A DNA stretch of 64,000 nt from Rhynchopus sp. YZ270_cl-10 (lineage: Eukaryota; Euglenozoa; Diplonemea; Diplonemida; Diplonemidae), in contig OZ037888.1 of the NCBI GenBank assembly GCA_964035575.1, positions 1,054,001-1,118,000 of the forward strand, given 5' to 3'. The notes beneath the pieces were generated by a model. It did no database searches. It was not told the DNA's origin and worked only from the letters and a program-made list of their open reading frames with translations. How positions within the stretch are numbered: position 1 is the first letter of the stretch; every line of letters begins with the position of its first letter. Shown one piece after another: positions 11,499-23,034 of the stretch. Made by a program: the position numbers and the translations under genes.

Positions 11499-14009
11499 TA
11501 GGCATACCTAGAAAGCGAATATGATATTCGGCCTATATTCGGATCCAAAATTCTTGGGCCATATTCGGCCTATATTCGGATCCGAATATCGTATTCGGAT
11601 CCGAATATAGGCCGAATATGCATATTCGGCCTATATTCGGATCCGAATATAGGCCGAATATCATATTCGCCCTATATTCGGATCCGAATACACAGAATCT
11701 AGACTGCAGAAAGGGTGTGAGTGAGTTTGGATGGGGGTGGGTGGGGACATGAGGTAGCGAAACGCGTGTATTGGGGGGTGGGTGTGGGGGTCTTTTGATG
11801 ATCGGTGTCTTTGCAAAAACAAGAGAAGTTGAAAGCACAAAAAGCACTGTTGATGGAAAAGAGGCAATACAGAAAGTATCAAGGCTGTCCTTACAGACGC
11901 ATGCCAAAGCGTCCGCCACGTGGGTGTGGACTTAAGATTGAAGTAGTAGTAGGAGTAGTGCAAACAAAGAGGGGTTTTTTTTTGTTTTTTTTTTTTGTTT
12001 GCTCATGAAAAAGCAGCTCGAGATGATACCAGCATTTAGAACACTGGTATCATCTCGAGCTCCTCGGCGAGAGGCTCACAGTCGGAATCTGACGATTCCG
12101 ACTGCTCCACCGCCTCGCCGAGGAGCCCCTTCTTGTCCTGAAGCAATCCAAGGAGCTTGCCGTTCTTCCGCAGCATCAGCTTCTCAATAAACTTTTCCTT
12201 AGATAAATTCGAGGAGCGTTTATTTTTCATTGCACTTAAGGAAGAAAATAATCCATCAACTGAGGTTACGCTGATCGGGGTTGAAAGCCATCCATGGACG
12301 TGTGGCGCTAAATTCGGGAAGCGTAACCCTCCACTGCCTCTTGGACTCCAGAACTCGAACAGGTCAACCCTACCACATTTATCGATCCATAATCAGCAAC
12401 CACGGGAGAATGCGCGATATTAAATTTTTTTCGAGCTGTGTTGATAGCATCCTTCACATCTCGACCACAGTGGACTTCTCCAGTATCTTTTACGTCCATA
12501 TGAATGAGGAGGGCTTGGCCTGCAACGAACGCTACAATGCACAATGTCGAAAAACCCAGGTGTCTCTGTCCTGCAATAAAAATTTTGGGATAGTGGTCAT
12601 TTGTTTATTAGCATACCCGATCCATCTATCCCGAGAGGGATTGGTTTCCCTTCAACCAACTTCAGTAGCACACCCTCGATCTCCTTCACGAACTTCGTGG
12701 AGCGGCCCAGGACCGTTTTCCCGGTTGGGAAGTCCTCTCCGAAGAGGGGACGCACTGGCAGCGACATAATGTCGGCTTGGCGTTCTGTGAGTCCGCAGAC
12801 CAGCACAGCCAATGCCCATGTTGTGACAAACGCCGCCAACCCCATCACCGGCGTCAACACCTGCTGCCGCTTCTCCTTCGTGTCACCAACTGGAGCTGCA
12901 GCCTTCTTCTTCTTCTTCTTCTCCCTACGCTCATTATTTTTGTGGCGGTCGCTTTGGACGTGTACCTTGGCGGTACTACTTTCACCGTGTTGCACCACTC
13001 CACGGCAATGTACACAAAAAAGAACTGTGTCGTCTCCCTTTCGCCCTGTTTTCTTCGCTGCTGCCTTTTCCTCGAAGGGGAGCTCATCAACCTCCATTAC
13101 CTGAGATTTTTTTGTTATTTGCTACATTTTTTTTATTTTTTATTACTTTGTATTCACCCTAGTCACTTTAGCGCCGCCGTAGCAGTGTGGCCCCTCATTT
13201 TGTTCTATACTGACCGGTTTTTTAATACATTTTTAGCGATACATACTTCATAACACTCTGCAATTGATCGGTCGTACTTCTCCAGCGCGGTTAAACGACC
13301 CTGCGCGGTTACCGACGATCCCGCCTTCGCCTCCGCCGACACCTCCTTCAGCTTCTTCCGAGACTCTATGGTCTCTTTGCGCTTCTCCGCCGGGGTCTTC
13401 TCTATCGCGCCGCCTTTCTTGGCTGGTGGCTTGCTTGCAGTCTTTGTAGAAGGCTTATTCGTTGCCTTCTTCGCTGATTTTTTCACTCTTTTCTTTGTTT
13501 GTGCCCTGGTGGAAGAGGAATCGCTCGCGTCCGTGTTGCTCGAGACAATGGTCGTCTCGTCGACCTTCCTCTTTCTGCTTTTTGGGCCCATTGATGATAT
13601 TTTTTTTAGCGTTTAAACTGATAAATTCCTGTTGATAGTGTAGGGGTGCACCGAAAAGAATTCACCGAAGCACGTCATATATTGTGCAAACCTAAACGCG
13701 ATAATTTTCGGCGAAAATTCATGGAAAGCCCGCGGGGCTTCGAAATACAAAAGTGACTTTCTTTCTTCTTTTTTTTTGGACTTTTTTTTCTCTTTTTTTC
13801 CCCTTCCCCCCCATTTTTGGATTTTCCGAGCCAATTGCGGAACGTGGTGGGGTCTATTTCAAAAATATGATACATTCCTGTTGGTGATACGTGTATTCGG
13901 GTCATATTCGGCCTATATTCGCCTATATTCGGATCCGAATATAGGGCGAATACGCATATTCGGATCCGAATATAGGCCGAATATCATATTCGCTTTCTAG
14001 GTATGCCTA
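11499..14009. mobile_element. TAGGCATA-family DNA transposon with a BED-finger-like gene (copy 2)
   Basis: The terminal inverted repeats are identical for about 48 bp, starting TAGGCATACCTAG and running through CGAATATGATATTCGG. Both subterminal zones (11513-11690 and 13900-13990) are built of ATATTCGGATCCGAATAT palindromes and AATATAGGCCGAATAT. The interior carries a three-exon minus-strand gene (see 12308-13591). It interrupts a 248-bp tandem unit, so it is younger than the array. The target site is C-rich, so no duplication can be read. Confidence 0.65.
12308..13591 (-). CDS. Probable transposase-like protein with BED-type zinc finger
   Basis: Three exons on the minus strand (13591-13247, 13100-12617, 12570-12308) join in frame to 363 aa. 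Residues 1-115 are Lys/Ser/Ala-rich and look like a nuclear, DNA-binding tail. Residues ~138-165 hold C-x2-C (FCVHC) and, later, H-x5-H (HVQSDRH), the spacing of a BED finger. Further on come PLGIDGSGQ and IVAFVAGQALLIHMDVKD, then SPVVADYGSINVVGL, which resemble the start of the RNase-H-like fold of hAT-type transposases. The frame stops soon after, so the C-terminal half expected of a full hAT transposase is missing. A further minus-strand piece (12230-12036; KNKRSSNLSKEKF then SESSDSDCEPLAEELEM) may be a fourth exon. Family assignment is by pattern only. Confidence 0.5.
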
Positions 14010-15647
14010 GGGGGGTCCGTCCGGCCGTTTTTGCTGTCCCAAACCACTTTTTTTTGTAAAAACCCGCGAAAAACCCGAAAAAACACCTCAAAACACCCCC
14101 AAACCCCCAAAAAATCACCCAAAACCACGAAAAACACACTTTTGAGCACTATTTCGCACTTTTTTCTGATTTTTTTGGTGTTTTTTTCCGCTTTTTCCGC
14201 TTTTTTCCATGGAATTATACCCCCTAATATGCCTATAGAATCCCTGTACTGCTCACTGAGACAGCATAGCGACCAGAGGCTCCTTATTCATCGTACCGGT
14301 GTCTTCGCCGTCAAGGGGTGCACAATCTGCCGCAAATTCCCGCAACTCTGTCTTTGTGAAGAGATGAAGCACTTTAGTGTTGTACTTTTCAAGTTGCTAC
14401 TTCTGGGTGCTTTGCATGGACCTGCCTTTGTGGTGCGCTTGGTGTATCCTGCGGCAAGTTCTTCCCTTGAGAGATACGGAACCCAACCTAGACTGTAGAG
14501 GATGTCTAGGTTTCAGCGACAGTGGGTCGGTGTTGTCGGGGTGCTGGCTCCTTCCGTGGTGGCTTGCAACTTGGTCAAGGACACCGACAATGGATTCGCA
14601 CGAATCATTGGTCATAGGAGGAGGCAAGGAAGGCTTTACTGCACTTAGGCACAGGGTACGTTCTCATTTTCAGGGACCAAAAAGCCCCAGTAAGTGTTGC
14701 AAGTGCGATTTTCCACAGCTCGGGAGGTATGTCAGGCAGTTCGGAGGGATTTAGACACTTCTGCGACTGCCTGAATACGCCTTTTAGGGTTTTTATTTTG
14801 GGTGCGAAATACGTCAAAAGGATGGGGGGAAATACCGTTATTTTAAGCGTTGCAGACACAAAAACACCCTCAAAAACCCCCCAGGGACCCCAAAAAGCTG
14901 CAAAATCCACACATTTCCACCTCGGGACCTCATTGGAGGTGGACCGAGGTGGTTTTTTGGTGTTTTGAATGAATTGGTATTATTTTTTTTTGGTAAATAA
15001 GTGGTCTTCTGCTAGGCGTTGCATAGCCGTTGCTTAAGTGTTGCATAAGTGTTGCATGGCCTATAAAACCCTCCCAAGTGCCCAAAATGCTATTTTTCAC
15101 CCTACATGGGGTCTGGGGGACATTTTCCTGGGTGTTTGGACACCATTCCGACTACCTTGGCACTTTTTTGGGGGTTTTCAGGTACAAAAAAAGTCAAAAA
15201 AGTGACTAAAAAAAGGGTACTTTTAAGCGTTTGGGGCACACACACCCACTGCAAAATGCATCTGGGGCCCACACAGGACCCCTAAAAGCTGTAAAAACTA
15301 TATATTTCCACCCTGGGACCCCACCGGATGTGGACTGGGGTGTTTTTCGGGTGTTTAGAAGGATTTTTGTCTGATTGGAGAATTTTTTTGGTAAGTGTTG
15401 CATTTTAGCCCATGTTGATGACGATTTGATGACGCTATTTTTGGAGATTTTTCACAAAAAACCGATTTTTTTTAACCAGGAAAGTCTCTGTAGAGGTTGT
15501 CAGGTGGTTTAATGGGATATTTTCGTGATCCCCAGGGCGATTTGCGGCCAGGTACGACCTTTTTAGTGGGTTTCTTCACCTAAATTTCAAAAAAATGGGT
15601 TTGGGACAGCAAATCCTTAAGGAATTCCTTCTACGTGGACCCCCCTA
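14010..15647. mobile_element. Inverted-repeat element without visible gene
   Basis: The left end GGGGGGTCCGTCC continues into TTTGCTGTCCCAAACC and a T-tract. The right end is the approximate complement (GGTTTGGGACAGCAAA, then GTGGACCCCCC), an imperfect inverted repeat of ~45 bp. The interior is rich in A- and T-tracts with repeated phrases such as GGGGTCTGGGGGA and GTGTTGCATAAGTG. No coding frame is credible. It abuts the right end of the 11499-14009 transposon, and beyond it the 248-bp unit resumes. Confidence 0.45.
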
Positions 15648-16224
15648 TACCCCCCCCCAGAATCATTTCAATACACTACCTGTATTGGTTGCTGACGCGT
15701 GTATACAGGAAGGTTGGGAAAAGTGGCTTATTTGCATTTTTGGGCTCCGCCCGTGCAGCGGTGGGGTCATTTCGGAAAATTGGACAATTTTTTGACCACT
15801 TAAATTTTGAGAAATATGAGCCCGGTTCCTTATACGTGGGGCCCATTTTTGGCCAAAATTTTTCTCAAAATCGACGAAATTAAAATTAGACCCCTTACCC
15901 CCCCCCCAGAATCATTTCAATACACTACCTGTATTGGTTGCTGACGCGTGTATACAGGAAGGTTGGGAAAAAGTGGCTTATTTGCATTTTTGGGCTCCGC
16001 CCGTGCAGCGGTGGGGTCATTTCGGAAAATTGGACAATTTTTTGACCACTTAAATTTTGAGAAATATGAGCCCGGTTCCTTATACGTGGGGCCCATTTTT
16101 GGCCAAAATTTTTCTCAAAATCGACGAAATTAAAATTAGACCCCTTACCCCCCCCCAGAATCATTTCAATACACTACCTGTATTGGTTGCTGACGCGTGT
16201 ATACAGGAAGGTTGGGAAAAAACC

Positions 16225-16649
16225 GGGTGTGCTGTGGAACTCCACTCTGAAAAAAATATAATCTACAACACGCCAGCATTCTGCTCTTCTGCAGGTATGC
16301 TAAAACGCTCTTCGTACGCTGGCCCCACTGGGATGCCTGCATCTGAAACGTTCAAACAGTGGGGCTGTCCTCTTCGTCCAGCACCATCTGCTCGATCGCG
16401 TTATTGGACGTAGTCTCGGCAGGCTCGATAACCATTCGCTCGGGCGGCCTCGGCATGTTCCAGCTCGTAGTCGTCCACAGGCTCCCACGCATCGTCGTCG
16501 TCATCAGAGCAGTGCGGAAGGAACACATAATGCACAGACGACAACACGTCGTCGATCGCACCAGGCATCGTCACATCAGCACCTCCAGAAAATCGCCAGG
16601 ATGCTATGGTGGTTTCGAAAATCGCGCGGAGTTATCCACAGCACACCCC
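16225..16649. mobile_element. 430-bp inverted-repeat element X, copy 2
   Basis: This is nearly identical to 10431-10859, with the same GGGTGTGCTGTGG ends and a handful of small differences (for example near 16320 and 16348). The shared sequence continues to the right as far as 16860. The identity of flank as well as element points to duplication of the block rather than a second insertion. Confidence 0.55.
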
Positions 16650-17358
16650 ATTTTTTTTTCTTAGCAATGAGTTGTTCTTGTTATTATTGTTTTCCACACA
16701 CCTTCCTTCAACCCTTGTAGGATCAGTTCGTATTTTTTTCGCGAAAACATGAAATTACACATTTCAAGAGAACAAAAAATTAAAAAGGGTTCGCCCCCTC
16801 AATGGGACGTCGTAAACCATAATTCCTCAGTGTCAGCCGCATCATTTCAATGAAACCAAAAAGTGGCTTATTTGCATTTTTGGGCTCCGCCCGTGCAGCG
16901 GTGGGGTCATTTCGGAAAATTGGACAATTTTTTGACCACTTAAATTTTGAGAAATATGAGCCCGGTTCCTTATACGTGGGGCCCATTTTTGGCCAAAATT
17001 TTTCTCAAAATCGACGAAATTAAAATTAGACCCCTTACCCCCCCCCAGAATCATTTCAATACACTACCTGTATTGGTTGCTGACGCGTGTATACAGGAAG
17101 GTTGGGAAAAAGTGGCTTATTTGCATTTTTGGGCTCCGCCCGTGCAGCGGTGGGGTCATTTCGGAAAATTGGACAATTTTTTGACCACTTAAATTTTGAG
17201 AAATATGAGCCCGGTTCCTTATACGTGGGCCCATTTTTGGCCAAAATTTTTCTCAAAATCGACGAAATTAAAATTAGACCCCTTACCCCCCCCCAGAATC
17301 ATTTCAATACACTACCTGTATTGGTTGCTGACGCGTGTATACAGGAAGGTTGGGAAAA

Positions 17359-19881
17359 AAACAAAATTTTCAAAAAGAAAAACCAAAAAAAGAAGGGGTC
17401 TGGTGTTACCGATCTGCTGTCGGGGACATGTCAACGACATGTCAAGGACATGTCAATATAGGGGGGGGTGTGTCATTTTCCCCTGTAAACCTTGTGTCAA
17501 GGACATGTCAAGGACCTGTCAATATGGGCCCTTTCGGGAACACCAGGGGTAATTGGTGGAGTAATTAGTGGAGTTCATCTTCGGGTGTCTACACTAAAAC
17601 AACCAAGTTTTCAAAAAAAAAAACATGCCGTTCAAACCTATCTTCCTTAGTGAGTCGCGATTGTATTTCAGATCCTTGGAAAGATCTTTGTACGAGGGCT
17701 GTGTTCCTCTGACCAAATTTTCTCTTTTTTTTTCCCCCATTTCAATTTCATTTCTTTGACATGCATGACCAAAGCAGAGGCTTAGGTTTATATATTACCA
17801 ATTTTTTTCTTTACAATCTCGGCTCGGGAGGCTTTTGTTGGAGACTTTTTTCGCCCTATTATTTTTTGTCTTTCTTCCGTACCCAACAAAGTCTTTTTAC
17901 TACCTGGGCGCCTTTAAACGTTACGTTTAAATTGATTCAAATCCCAGTCAGTATTTGTCCGTTTTTTTTTCGAAATTGAACCTGCCAAAGCCGATTGCAT
18001 ATTTAAACCTCATCTATGCTTTCAGCGTATTAGCAGCCATGCATTTTTTTTTTTTTGTTTTTGTTTTTTGTTTTTTACAAGCCTGCATCCCAGAGATGCA
18101 CCAAATTTACCCTTTTGTGGTTTGTTTTTTGTACCGGTGTTTCCCCACAAAAGCTGCTGTCCCCCTTTTTTTCGACGTTTTTTTTTTTATTTCCCCACAA
18201 AAAAAATATGTTCGCTGTTCTGGATCACTCCGATGATTTAAATAAAGCGATTTTTTTGGGATTTTCTATTGTCACCACCACCAGACGCACCTTCAGGGCT
18301 TACAAGGCCTATATAAAGAGCAAAGTGTGCGTCGCCACACCGGTTTTTAGCGGACATACCCATACAGGTTCAAAGTAATGTGTCGAGCGCGGGCACACCG
18401 CTGTTGCACCTCTTCCATAAGTCCGTGGTGATCTACAAACATTTTTTTTTTTCTTTCTTCGCACAATCGTCAAACATAACACTGATACTCCCCTCAGATC
18501 CTCTACCCTGTGCGTGCTTGTGTGCTGAGCGTGTCTGGTTAGGCAGTGTGGTACGTCGGCCTATTTCTAATGTGCAAGATGCTATGTGATCATGCCGGAG
18601 TTCATTTTCCCGTCTCTTGCGGTGATATGGTATACTGAAGGTGGCGTCGTGACACGAGAGGCTTGGACCAACCTTTCAAGCATGGTGTGCAGTGAGGGGA
18701 CACGTCCTCCTTTTTGTCTTAGAGTCAGATGTATTGGGGCGATGTAAACCACGAAACCACGAAATGGACTGCATGGGTTGGGTCCACCCGGTGCACCGGT
18801 CAGGTACCAAGAGGGCTTTTGTATTTCAAGTCAAATTATTATCTCTTTTATTGACATCTTACAGTTTTCCCCCCAGGTAGCACTATCAACTTCACCTTTT
18901 ATTGTGCGGGGGGGGGCTACTTCGTCGATACAACAAAAAAAATAAATGACTGATGAATAAGCCAAAGAATAATCTAATCAGACTAAGCACGAGAGGCTTA
19001 GAGTCATCTTACAAAATTTTTCTTTTTTTTTTTCTCTTCTCTTCAGCACTTTTCAGCTTGAGGGTTGCATTCTTACCACCCTTTCCTCTCCCATTATTTT
19101 GAAAATTTGGTTGTATGTAGGGGGGGGACTTCAGGTGTGGCTGAATGGGTGGGTGCACGAAGTACGCAGGAAGTGCGAATCACCTCCCTTCAGCCACCCC
19201 ATTAGTATTGTCTTGATAAATTGTTGGAGTAGCGAGTTGCCATCGGTAGTGTTGCCGCAGTTGTGCAATCTCCACTGTCCAAATTCTTTTTCCAAAAACA
19301 AACAGCAACCAAAAAAAAAAAAATTGTATTCTATCTTCCCCTTCGGTTTTTCACATTTTCTTTGGAGTGGGCAGGAGACCCCCTTATGTATTTCCTTCTG
19401 ATCAATCTCCGTTGTGCCCATCTCCTTCTCTCCCCCAATACAAATACAAAACACGCCCGCGGTGGTTTGGGGAAAACAAAAGCAATTTAAAAAAAAAAAA
19501 AAGACAAACGTATTCCTCTGCCGATGACAAAATAAGACCCTTCCCTCCCACTTCCTAATTTTTTTTTCTTGTACCCCAGGGTGCATGCGTTGACCCTCTC
19601 AAATACTTTCAATTCTGTGAACTGAGAGTATTATTGGCGACGTTCTATTTATATAGCATCAGACATCGGCTTGTACCCCTCTCGGAGGACTTTCTGTTTG
19701 TATCACATCAGAAATCGGCTTGTGCCCCTGATATGAATCTAACTTGTGCCCCTTCTCAAATGCTGCTAGGCTTTCGCACCCTCTTTTTGCCTTCTTTTCG
19801 TTTAGAAAAGACCGTGTATTACATAATTGATGCTTCTTGAATTGCAATGACAATAAATGCTTCTCTGTGTCAATACCGTGG
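17359..19881 (+). other. Gene-poor interval with short dispersed repeats
   Basis: No complete gene is seen. Repeats of ACATGTCAAGGAC occur at 17427-17520. Dispersed families present are GTGGAGTTCAT...CTACACTA (17568-17617), the ACTGCATGG...GAGGGCTTTTGTATTTCAAG family (18767-18835), a GTCGATACAAC motif (18932), the ACGAGAG-loop hairpin (18983-19000) and, inverted, the GTGGAGATTGCACAAC family (19206-19284). A coding-like stretch at 18370-18450 reads VQSNVSSAGTPLLHLFHKSVV but has no consistent exon partners. Confidence 0.35.
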
Positions 19882-20285
19882 CACCCACTCGTCTCTCCCA
19901 TAGACAACCACAGATGGTCTACATAGGGTAACGAAGAGTTGGGTAGATGTCCCTAAGAAGGGAAGACAGGTTCTCTCCTGGCCTCATGGAAGAGTTGTTG
20001 CACAGTCCCTATCTTCTCGTTTGCTTCCTTTTCTGAATCTATAGCTGCACACCACCCACTCGTCTCTCCCATAGACAACCACAGATGGTCTAAATAGGGT
20101 AACGAAGAGTTGGGTAGATGTCCCTAAGAAGGGAAGACAGGTTCTCTCCTGGCCTCATGTAAGAGTTGTTGCACAGCCCCTACCTTCTCGTTTGCGTCCT
20201 TTTCTGAATCTATAGCACACCACCCACTCGTCTCTCCCATAGACAACCACAGATGGTCTACATCGGGTAACGAAGAGTTGGGCAG
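19882..20285 (+). repeat. ~170-bp tandem repeat, 2.4 copies
   Basis: Units starting CACCCACTCGTCTCTCCC begin at 19882, 20053 and 20221, with periods of 171 and 168 bp; the last is cut off at about 20285. The two periods differ by a codon and are multiples of three. The complementary strand reads a repeated peptide with DHLWLSMGETSG and HEARREPVFPS, but a stop falls in each unit. Just upstream, ATCGGCTTGTRCCCCT is repeated at 19665-19740. Confidence 0.7.
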
Positions 20286-20497
20286 ATCACCCTTGCCGAT
20301 ATTTATTTTTTTCCATTTTTTCCCCCACCACCTTTGTGATCTATGAATGGGAGAGTTTTTCTTACTATATTTAGGTCTCAGTAGCGTTACACAGACTATC
20401 ACAGACTTTCACAGCCTGTTTGTGTCTCACGGAGACGATCATAGATCACCCAATCCACTGCTCCCATTCACCACCTTCACAGGACAACCACACAACC

Positions 20498-20830
20498 ATG
20501 TCGCGCATCCCTTCCATCACATTCCGCTACGGTGTGCGCGAGGCACCCGCAGCAGCAGCAAAGGTGATGTCCTACCTCAGGCCCGACGAGCTCCCCGCAC
20601 ACCTCCAGAGAAGGCCCATTTCGCAGAAGGAAATGGCGATGATCACAGTATGTATTTTTTAAAACCTCTCTCGTGGCAACCCCATGATGAAGTGCTCTCC
20701 AGGGTTCGATATCCAGGAGACGTTTGCATTCAATTTAACTTTTTTTTGTTTCATCTCCAACTCCCTTCTTTTCCCCCCACAGCTTGGAGGCTGCGAAGAC
20801 TACGAATTATCAAAGAAGAGAAGAAGATAA
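20498..20830 (+). CDS. KGD4: KGD4/MRPS36-like small mitochondrial protein (two exons)
   Basis: Exons 20498-20647 and 20783-20830 give 65 aa, joined at phase 0 (GTATGT donor, CCCCCCACAG acceptor). The N-terminus SRIPSITFRYGVRE and the C-terminus RRPISQKEMAMITLGGCEDYE fit the pattern of the alpha-ketoglutarate dehydrogenase subunit 4 family: a short basic start with an I-x-F-R/P patch and a conserved ISxxEMxxIxxGG end. In other eukaryotes this protein tethers the E3 dihydrolipoamide dehydrogenase to the E1-E2 core in the mitochondrial matrix. The fit is by eye over a short protein, so another small mitochondrial protein is possible. The intron contains a tRNA-type SINE-like segment. An acceptor-like CACAG sits 16 nt before the ATG. 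Confidence 0.5.
20655..20745 (+). repeat. tRNA-derived SINE-like segment in KGD4 intron
   Basis: The segment has CTCTCGTGGCAACC followed ~35 nt later by GGGTTCGATATCC, close to a pol III B box. A similar piece in the opposite orientation lies at 54675-54765 (CTCCCTCGTGGTAACC with GGGTTCGATAACCC). Partial matches are at 41907-41935 (intron of the CaaX gene) and 51470-51520. Confidence 0.4.
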
Positions 20831-22285
20831 AACGCTATCTAGACTAGGGGGGGTGGGGTTTGGGGAAGGGGAAGGGGAAGAAAAATTAGGGTGGGTCTTT
20901 TTTTTTTTTATAAATGCAGCTTTTTTTTTGCATTGAAAAGAAACAAAAACTTCGCTTTCCCCCCCCCCCCCCCCGGGGAGTCTATAGTAACCTTGGACAG
21001 CATGGACAATGAAAATGTGTATTGTGGATTAGATGAGTTATTTTGCTCATCTCACAATGTGTTATTTTGTATCGAATATGAAGACACACTCATCTTTCAA
21101 GATTGCTTTATTTTTTTTTTTGGGGAGGGTGGTGTTGTGTTGAAGGTATGGATAGTTTATAATAGCACATCATTACCCACAGTGTGTATTTTGATAACTA
21201 CTCTGGGGTAATTCTTGCGCAGAATATGGCCCCAAAAAAACAATGTGTGTATGCGGGGGGAGGGTGATAGGCGAGAGTCTCAAACAATGGTGATAATGGT
21301 GATGGACTTCTGATGGGAGCAGAGAGAGGAATTTTTTTTTTGCTTTCCATTTCGCTGTTCTGTGTAGTGGAGAGGGGGAGATGGGGAGATGGAGATGGTG
21401 TTTGTGGTTCTTTAGAATGCCTTGCGTCCACCGGTATACGGTACGGAGTTTACACTTTTTTCAACTTCTCTTTTTTTAAGGTGACTAAGCACGAGAGGCT
21501 TAGGGTCATCTTATAAACTTTTCTTTTTTATTTTTTTCTGCAAAAGTTGTGAGACATTTTTTTTACCCCCAAACTCCCCCCTTTTTTTTTTTCGCAAAAA
21601 TTTCGAAGAATAAGAACATTGAGAGAGAAAAAGAAAAAAGGTCCTTATGAGCAAACCAAGGACCCTCCTTCTCCCCTCTTCACTTAGTCTGCTGAATGGC
21701 AGCACCACCGCGGATTATCAACAAGAAAATAGTATATGGTCGTCAAAGGGAAAGGACACAATAGGTGCCATGCCATACAAAGAGAAATAGGCGCAAAAAA
21801 GTGAAGCAAAAAAAAGAGGGGTGAAAAGAGAGGACCAGAGCTGACGCTCGTTAATACTCTCTTTTTTTAAAAAAATGAAAGATTAGGTGTTCCCGTGAGG
21901 TTCGTCTTTTCGTATTCTTCGAAGGGGCAATGTTCGCCTTTGTGGTGTGTGTCTGTGCAGTGATGTGTGTTCGCATATGTGTATTACGCTGTTATTTTGT
22001 GCAATTAGCGCAAACACGCACAACCCCCTCCCTCCCGTGCCCTTCCCATTTGTACAACGAACACGATTTTCAACAAAAAAAAAAAAAAAAAAAAAAAAAA
22101 GAAATCTAATCATTTTCTCATTGTCTGTACACAGCGATACTCTGTGCTCTGTGCTGCGCCCTCAAAGAGGCGTGTTGTGCGCTTTCAACTTCCGCATCCT
22201 TTTTTTTTGTGCCTTTTTTTCCCCCAAAAAAATATTTCTGCCTCACTTCGTTCACTTTGCATTGCCCTAGCAGTGTACATCATAG
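20831..22285 (+). other. Intergenic, no gene seen
   Basis: The interval holds homopolymer runs, including a C-run near 20960 and an A-run near 22080. One good ACGAGAG-loop hairpin lies at 21484-21503, preceded by AAG and a GTGACT that would suit a splice donor. Confidence 0.35.
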
Positions 22286-22404
22286 ATTCGCCCTTCGGTA
22301 CAGCTGTACCGTGGGAGTTCTTGGCGTTTATGGGAGAGGAGGAGGGTATTGACGACAGCATGCTCCAGTTGTCTACGAAGACCCTCGCACTTAGGACGTT
22401 GTAG
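22286..22404 (+). other. Orphan coding-like 3' exon
   Basis: Directly after the acceptor-like CCCTAGCAG there is an open stretch reading YIIDSPFGTAVPWEFLAFMG then EEEGIDDSMLQLSTKTLALR, ending at a stop at 22404. Codon use resembles the neighbouring genes. No upstream exon of matching phase was found, so it may be the end of a gene with long introns or a decayed fragment. Confidence 0.3.
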
Positions 22405-22437
22405 TTATTTTGGTGTGGTTTTTTGTGGTAGAGTTGA

Positions 22438-22560
22438 AATCGCCTCCAAACAGTCGATATTTCCGTTCTCCGATCCGACTTGGTGTCACATATCCGATGA
22501 GGTAGTTAGTGCCACCTAGTGGTGCGGTGTGTGATAGTGCTTTGCAAAAAATAATAAAAC
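22438..22560 (-). repeat. Endonuclease-like fragment, direct-repeat copy 1
   Basis: On the minus strand this reads NYLIGYVTPSRIGERKYRLF followed by GGDFNS. The same ~115 bp recurs at 23066-23190. GGDFNS is reminiscent of the GDFN motif of LINE-type endonuclease/exonuclease/phosphatase domains. The match is short and the assignment weak. Confidence 0.3.
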
Positions 22561-23034
22561 CTACATTCTTGAGCTCTTCTATACTAAGTGATTTTCATTG
22601 GACGCATCCTCCAGGACCCTGAGGGACGCTGCGCGAACACATAATCAAAAACATCTCAGAGAGTGTAATTTTCCCACACGCAAAACAAAAGCAAACGAAA
22701 CGAATTAGCAGAATTAAGGTAGAGAAATAAAACGGTGCGTAATCTGTTATACAAAAAGAAAGAACCAGTCCATGAACGGAGTCACAACTCATCCAACAAA
22801 ATAGGATCTTTGGCCTTCGAATCCCGAGAGAATGAATCCGCTTTCTGAACCAAAGTGGAAACCCAAGTACACACAATATATAAATTCGCTTTTTCAGCGA
22901 TCCGAAACAGTTTCCCCAGTCAACAGTGAACCAACAGAATAAGAGTTCCACACCAAAGAACCAAAAACCTTGAAAAACTGGCGAATAGTACAAGAGTCAG
23001 CCCTGACCTTCTCCCATTCCTCACAGCGGAGCAA

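Larger units (their letters stand above)
11063..17358 (+). repeat. Tandem array of ~248-bp units, interrupted by insertions
   Basis: Near-identical units begin with AGTGGCTTATTTGC and end with GGAAGGTTGGGAAAA. They start at 11063, 11314, 15722, 15972, 16862 and 17111. The second unit is split: its left part ends at about 11498 and its right part resumes at about 15649, with elements 11499-14009 and 14010-15647 in between. Copies of element X plus ~200 bp of shared flank precede two of the unit runs, so a larger block (X, flank, two units) was itself duplicated. Each unit contains a CCTGTAT...ATACAGG inverted repeat and no gene. Confidence 0.8.
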
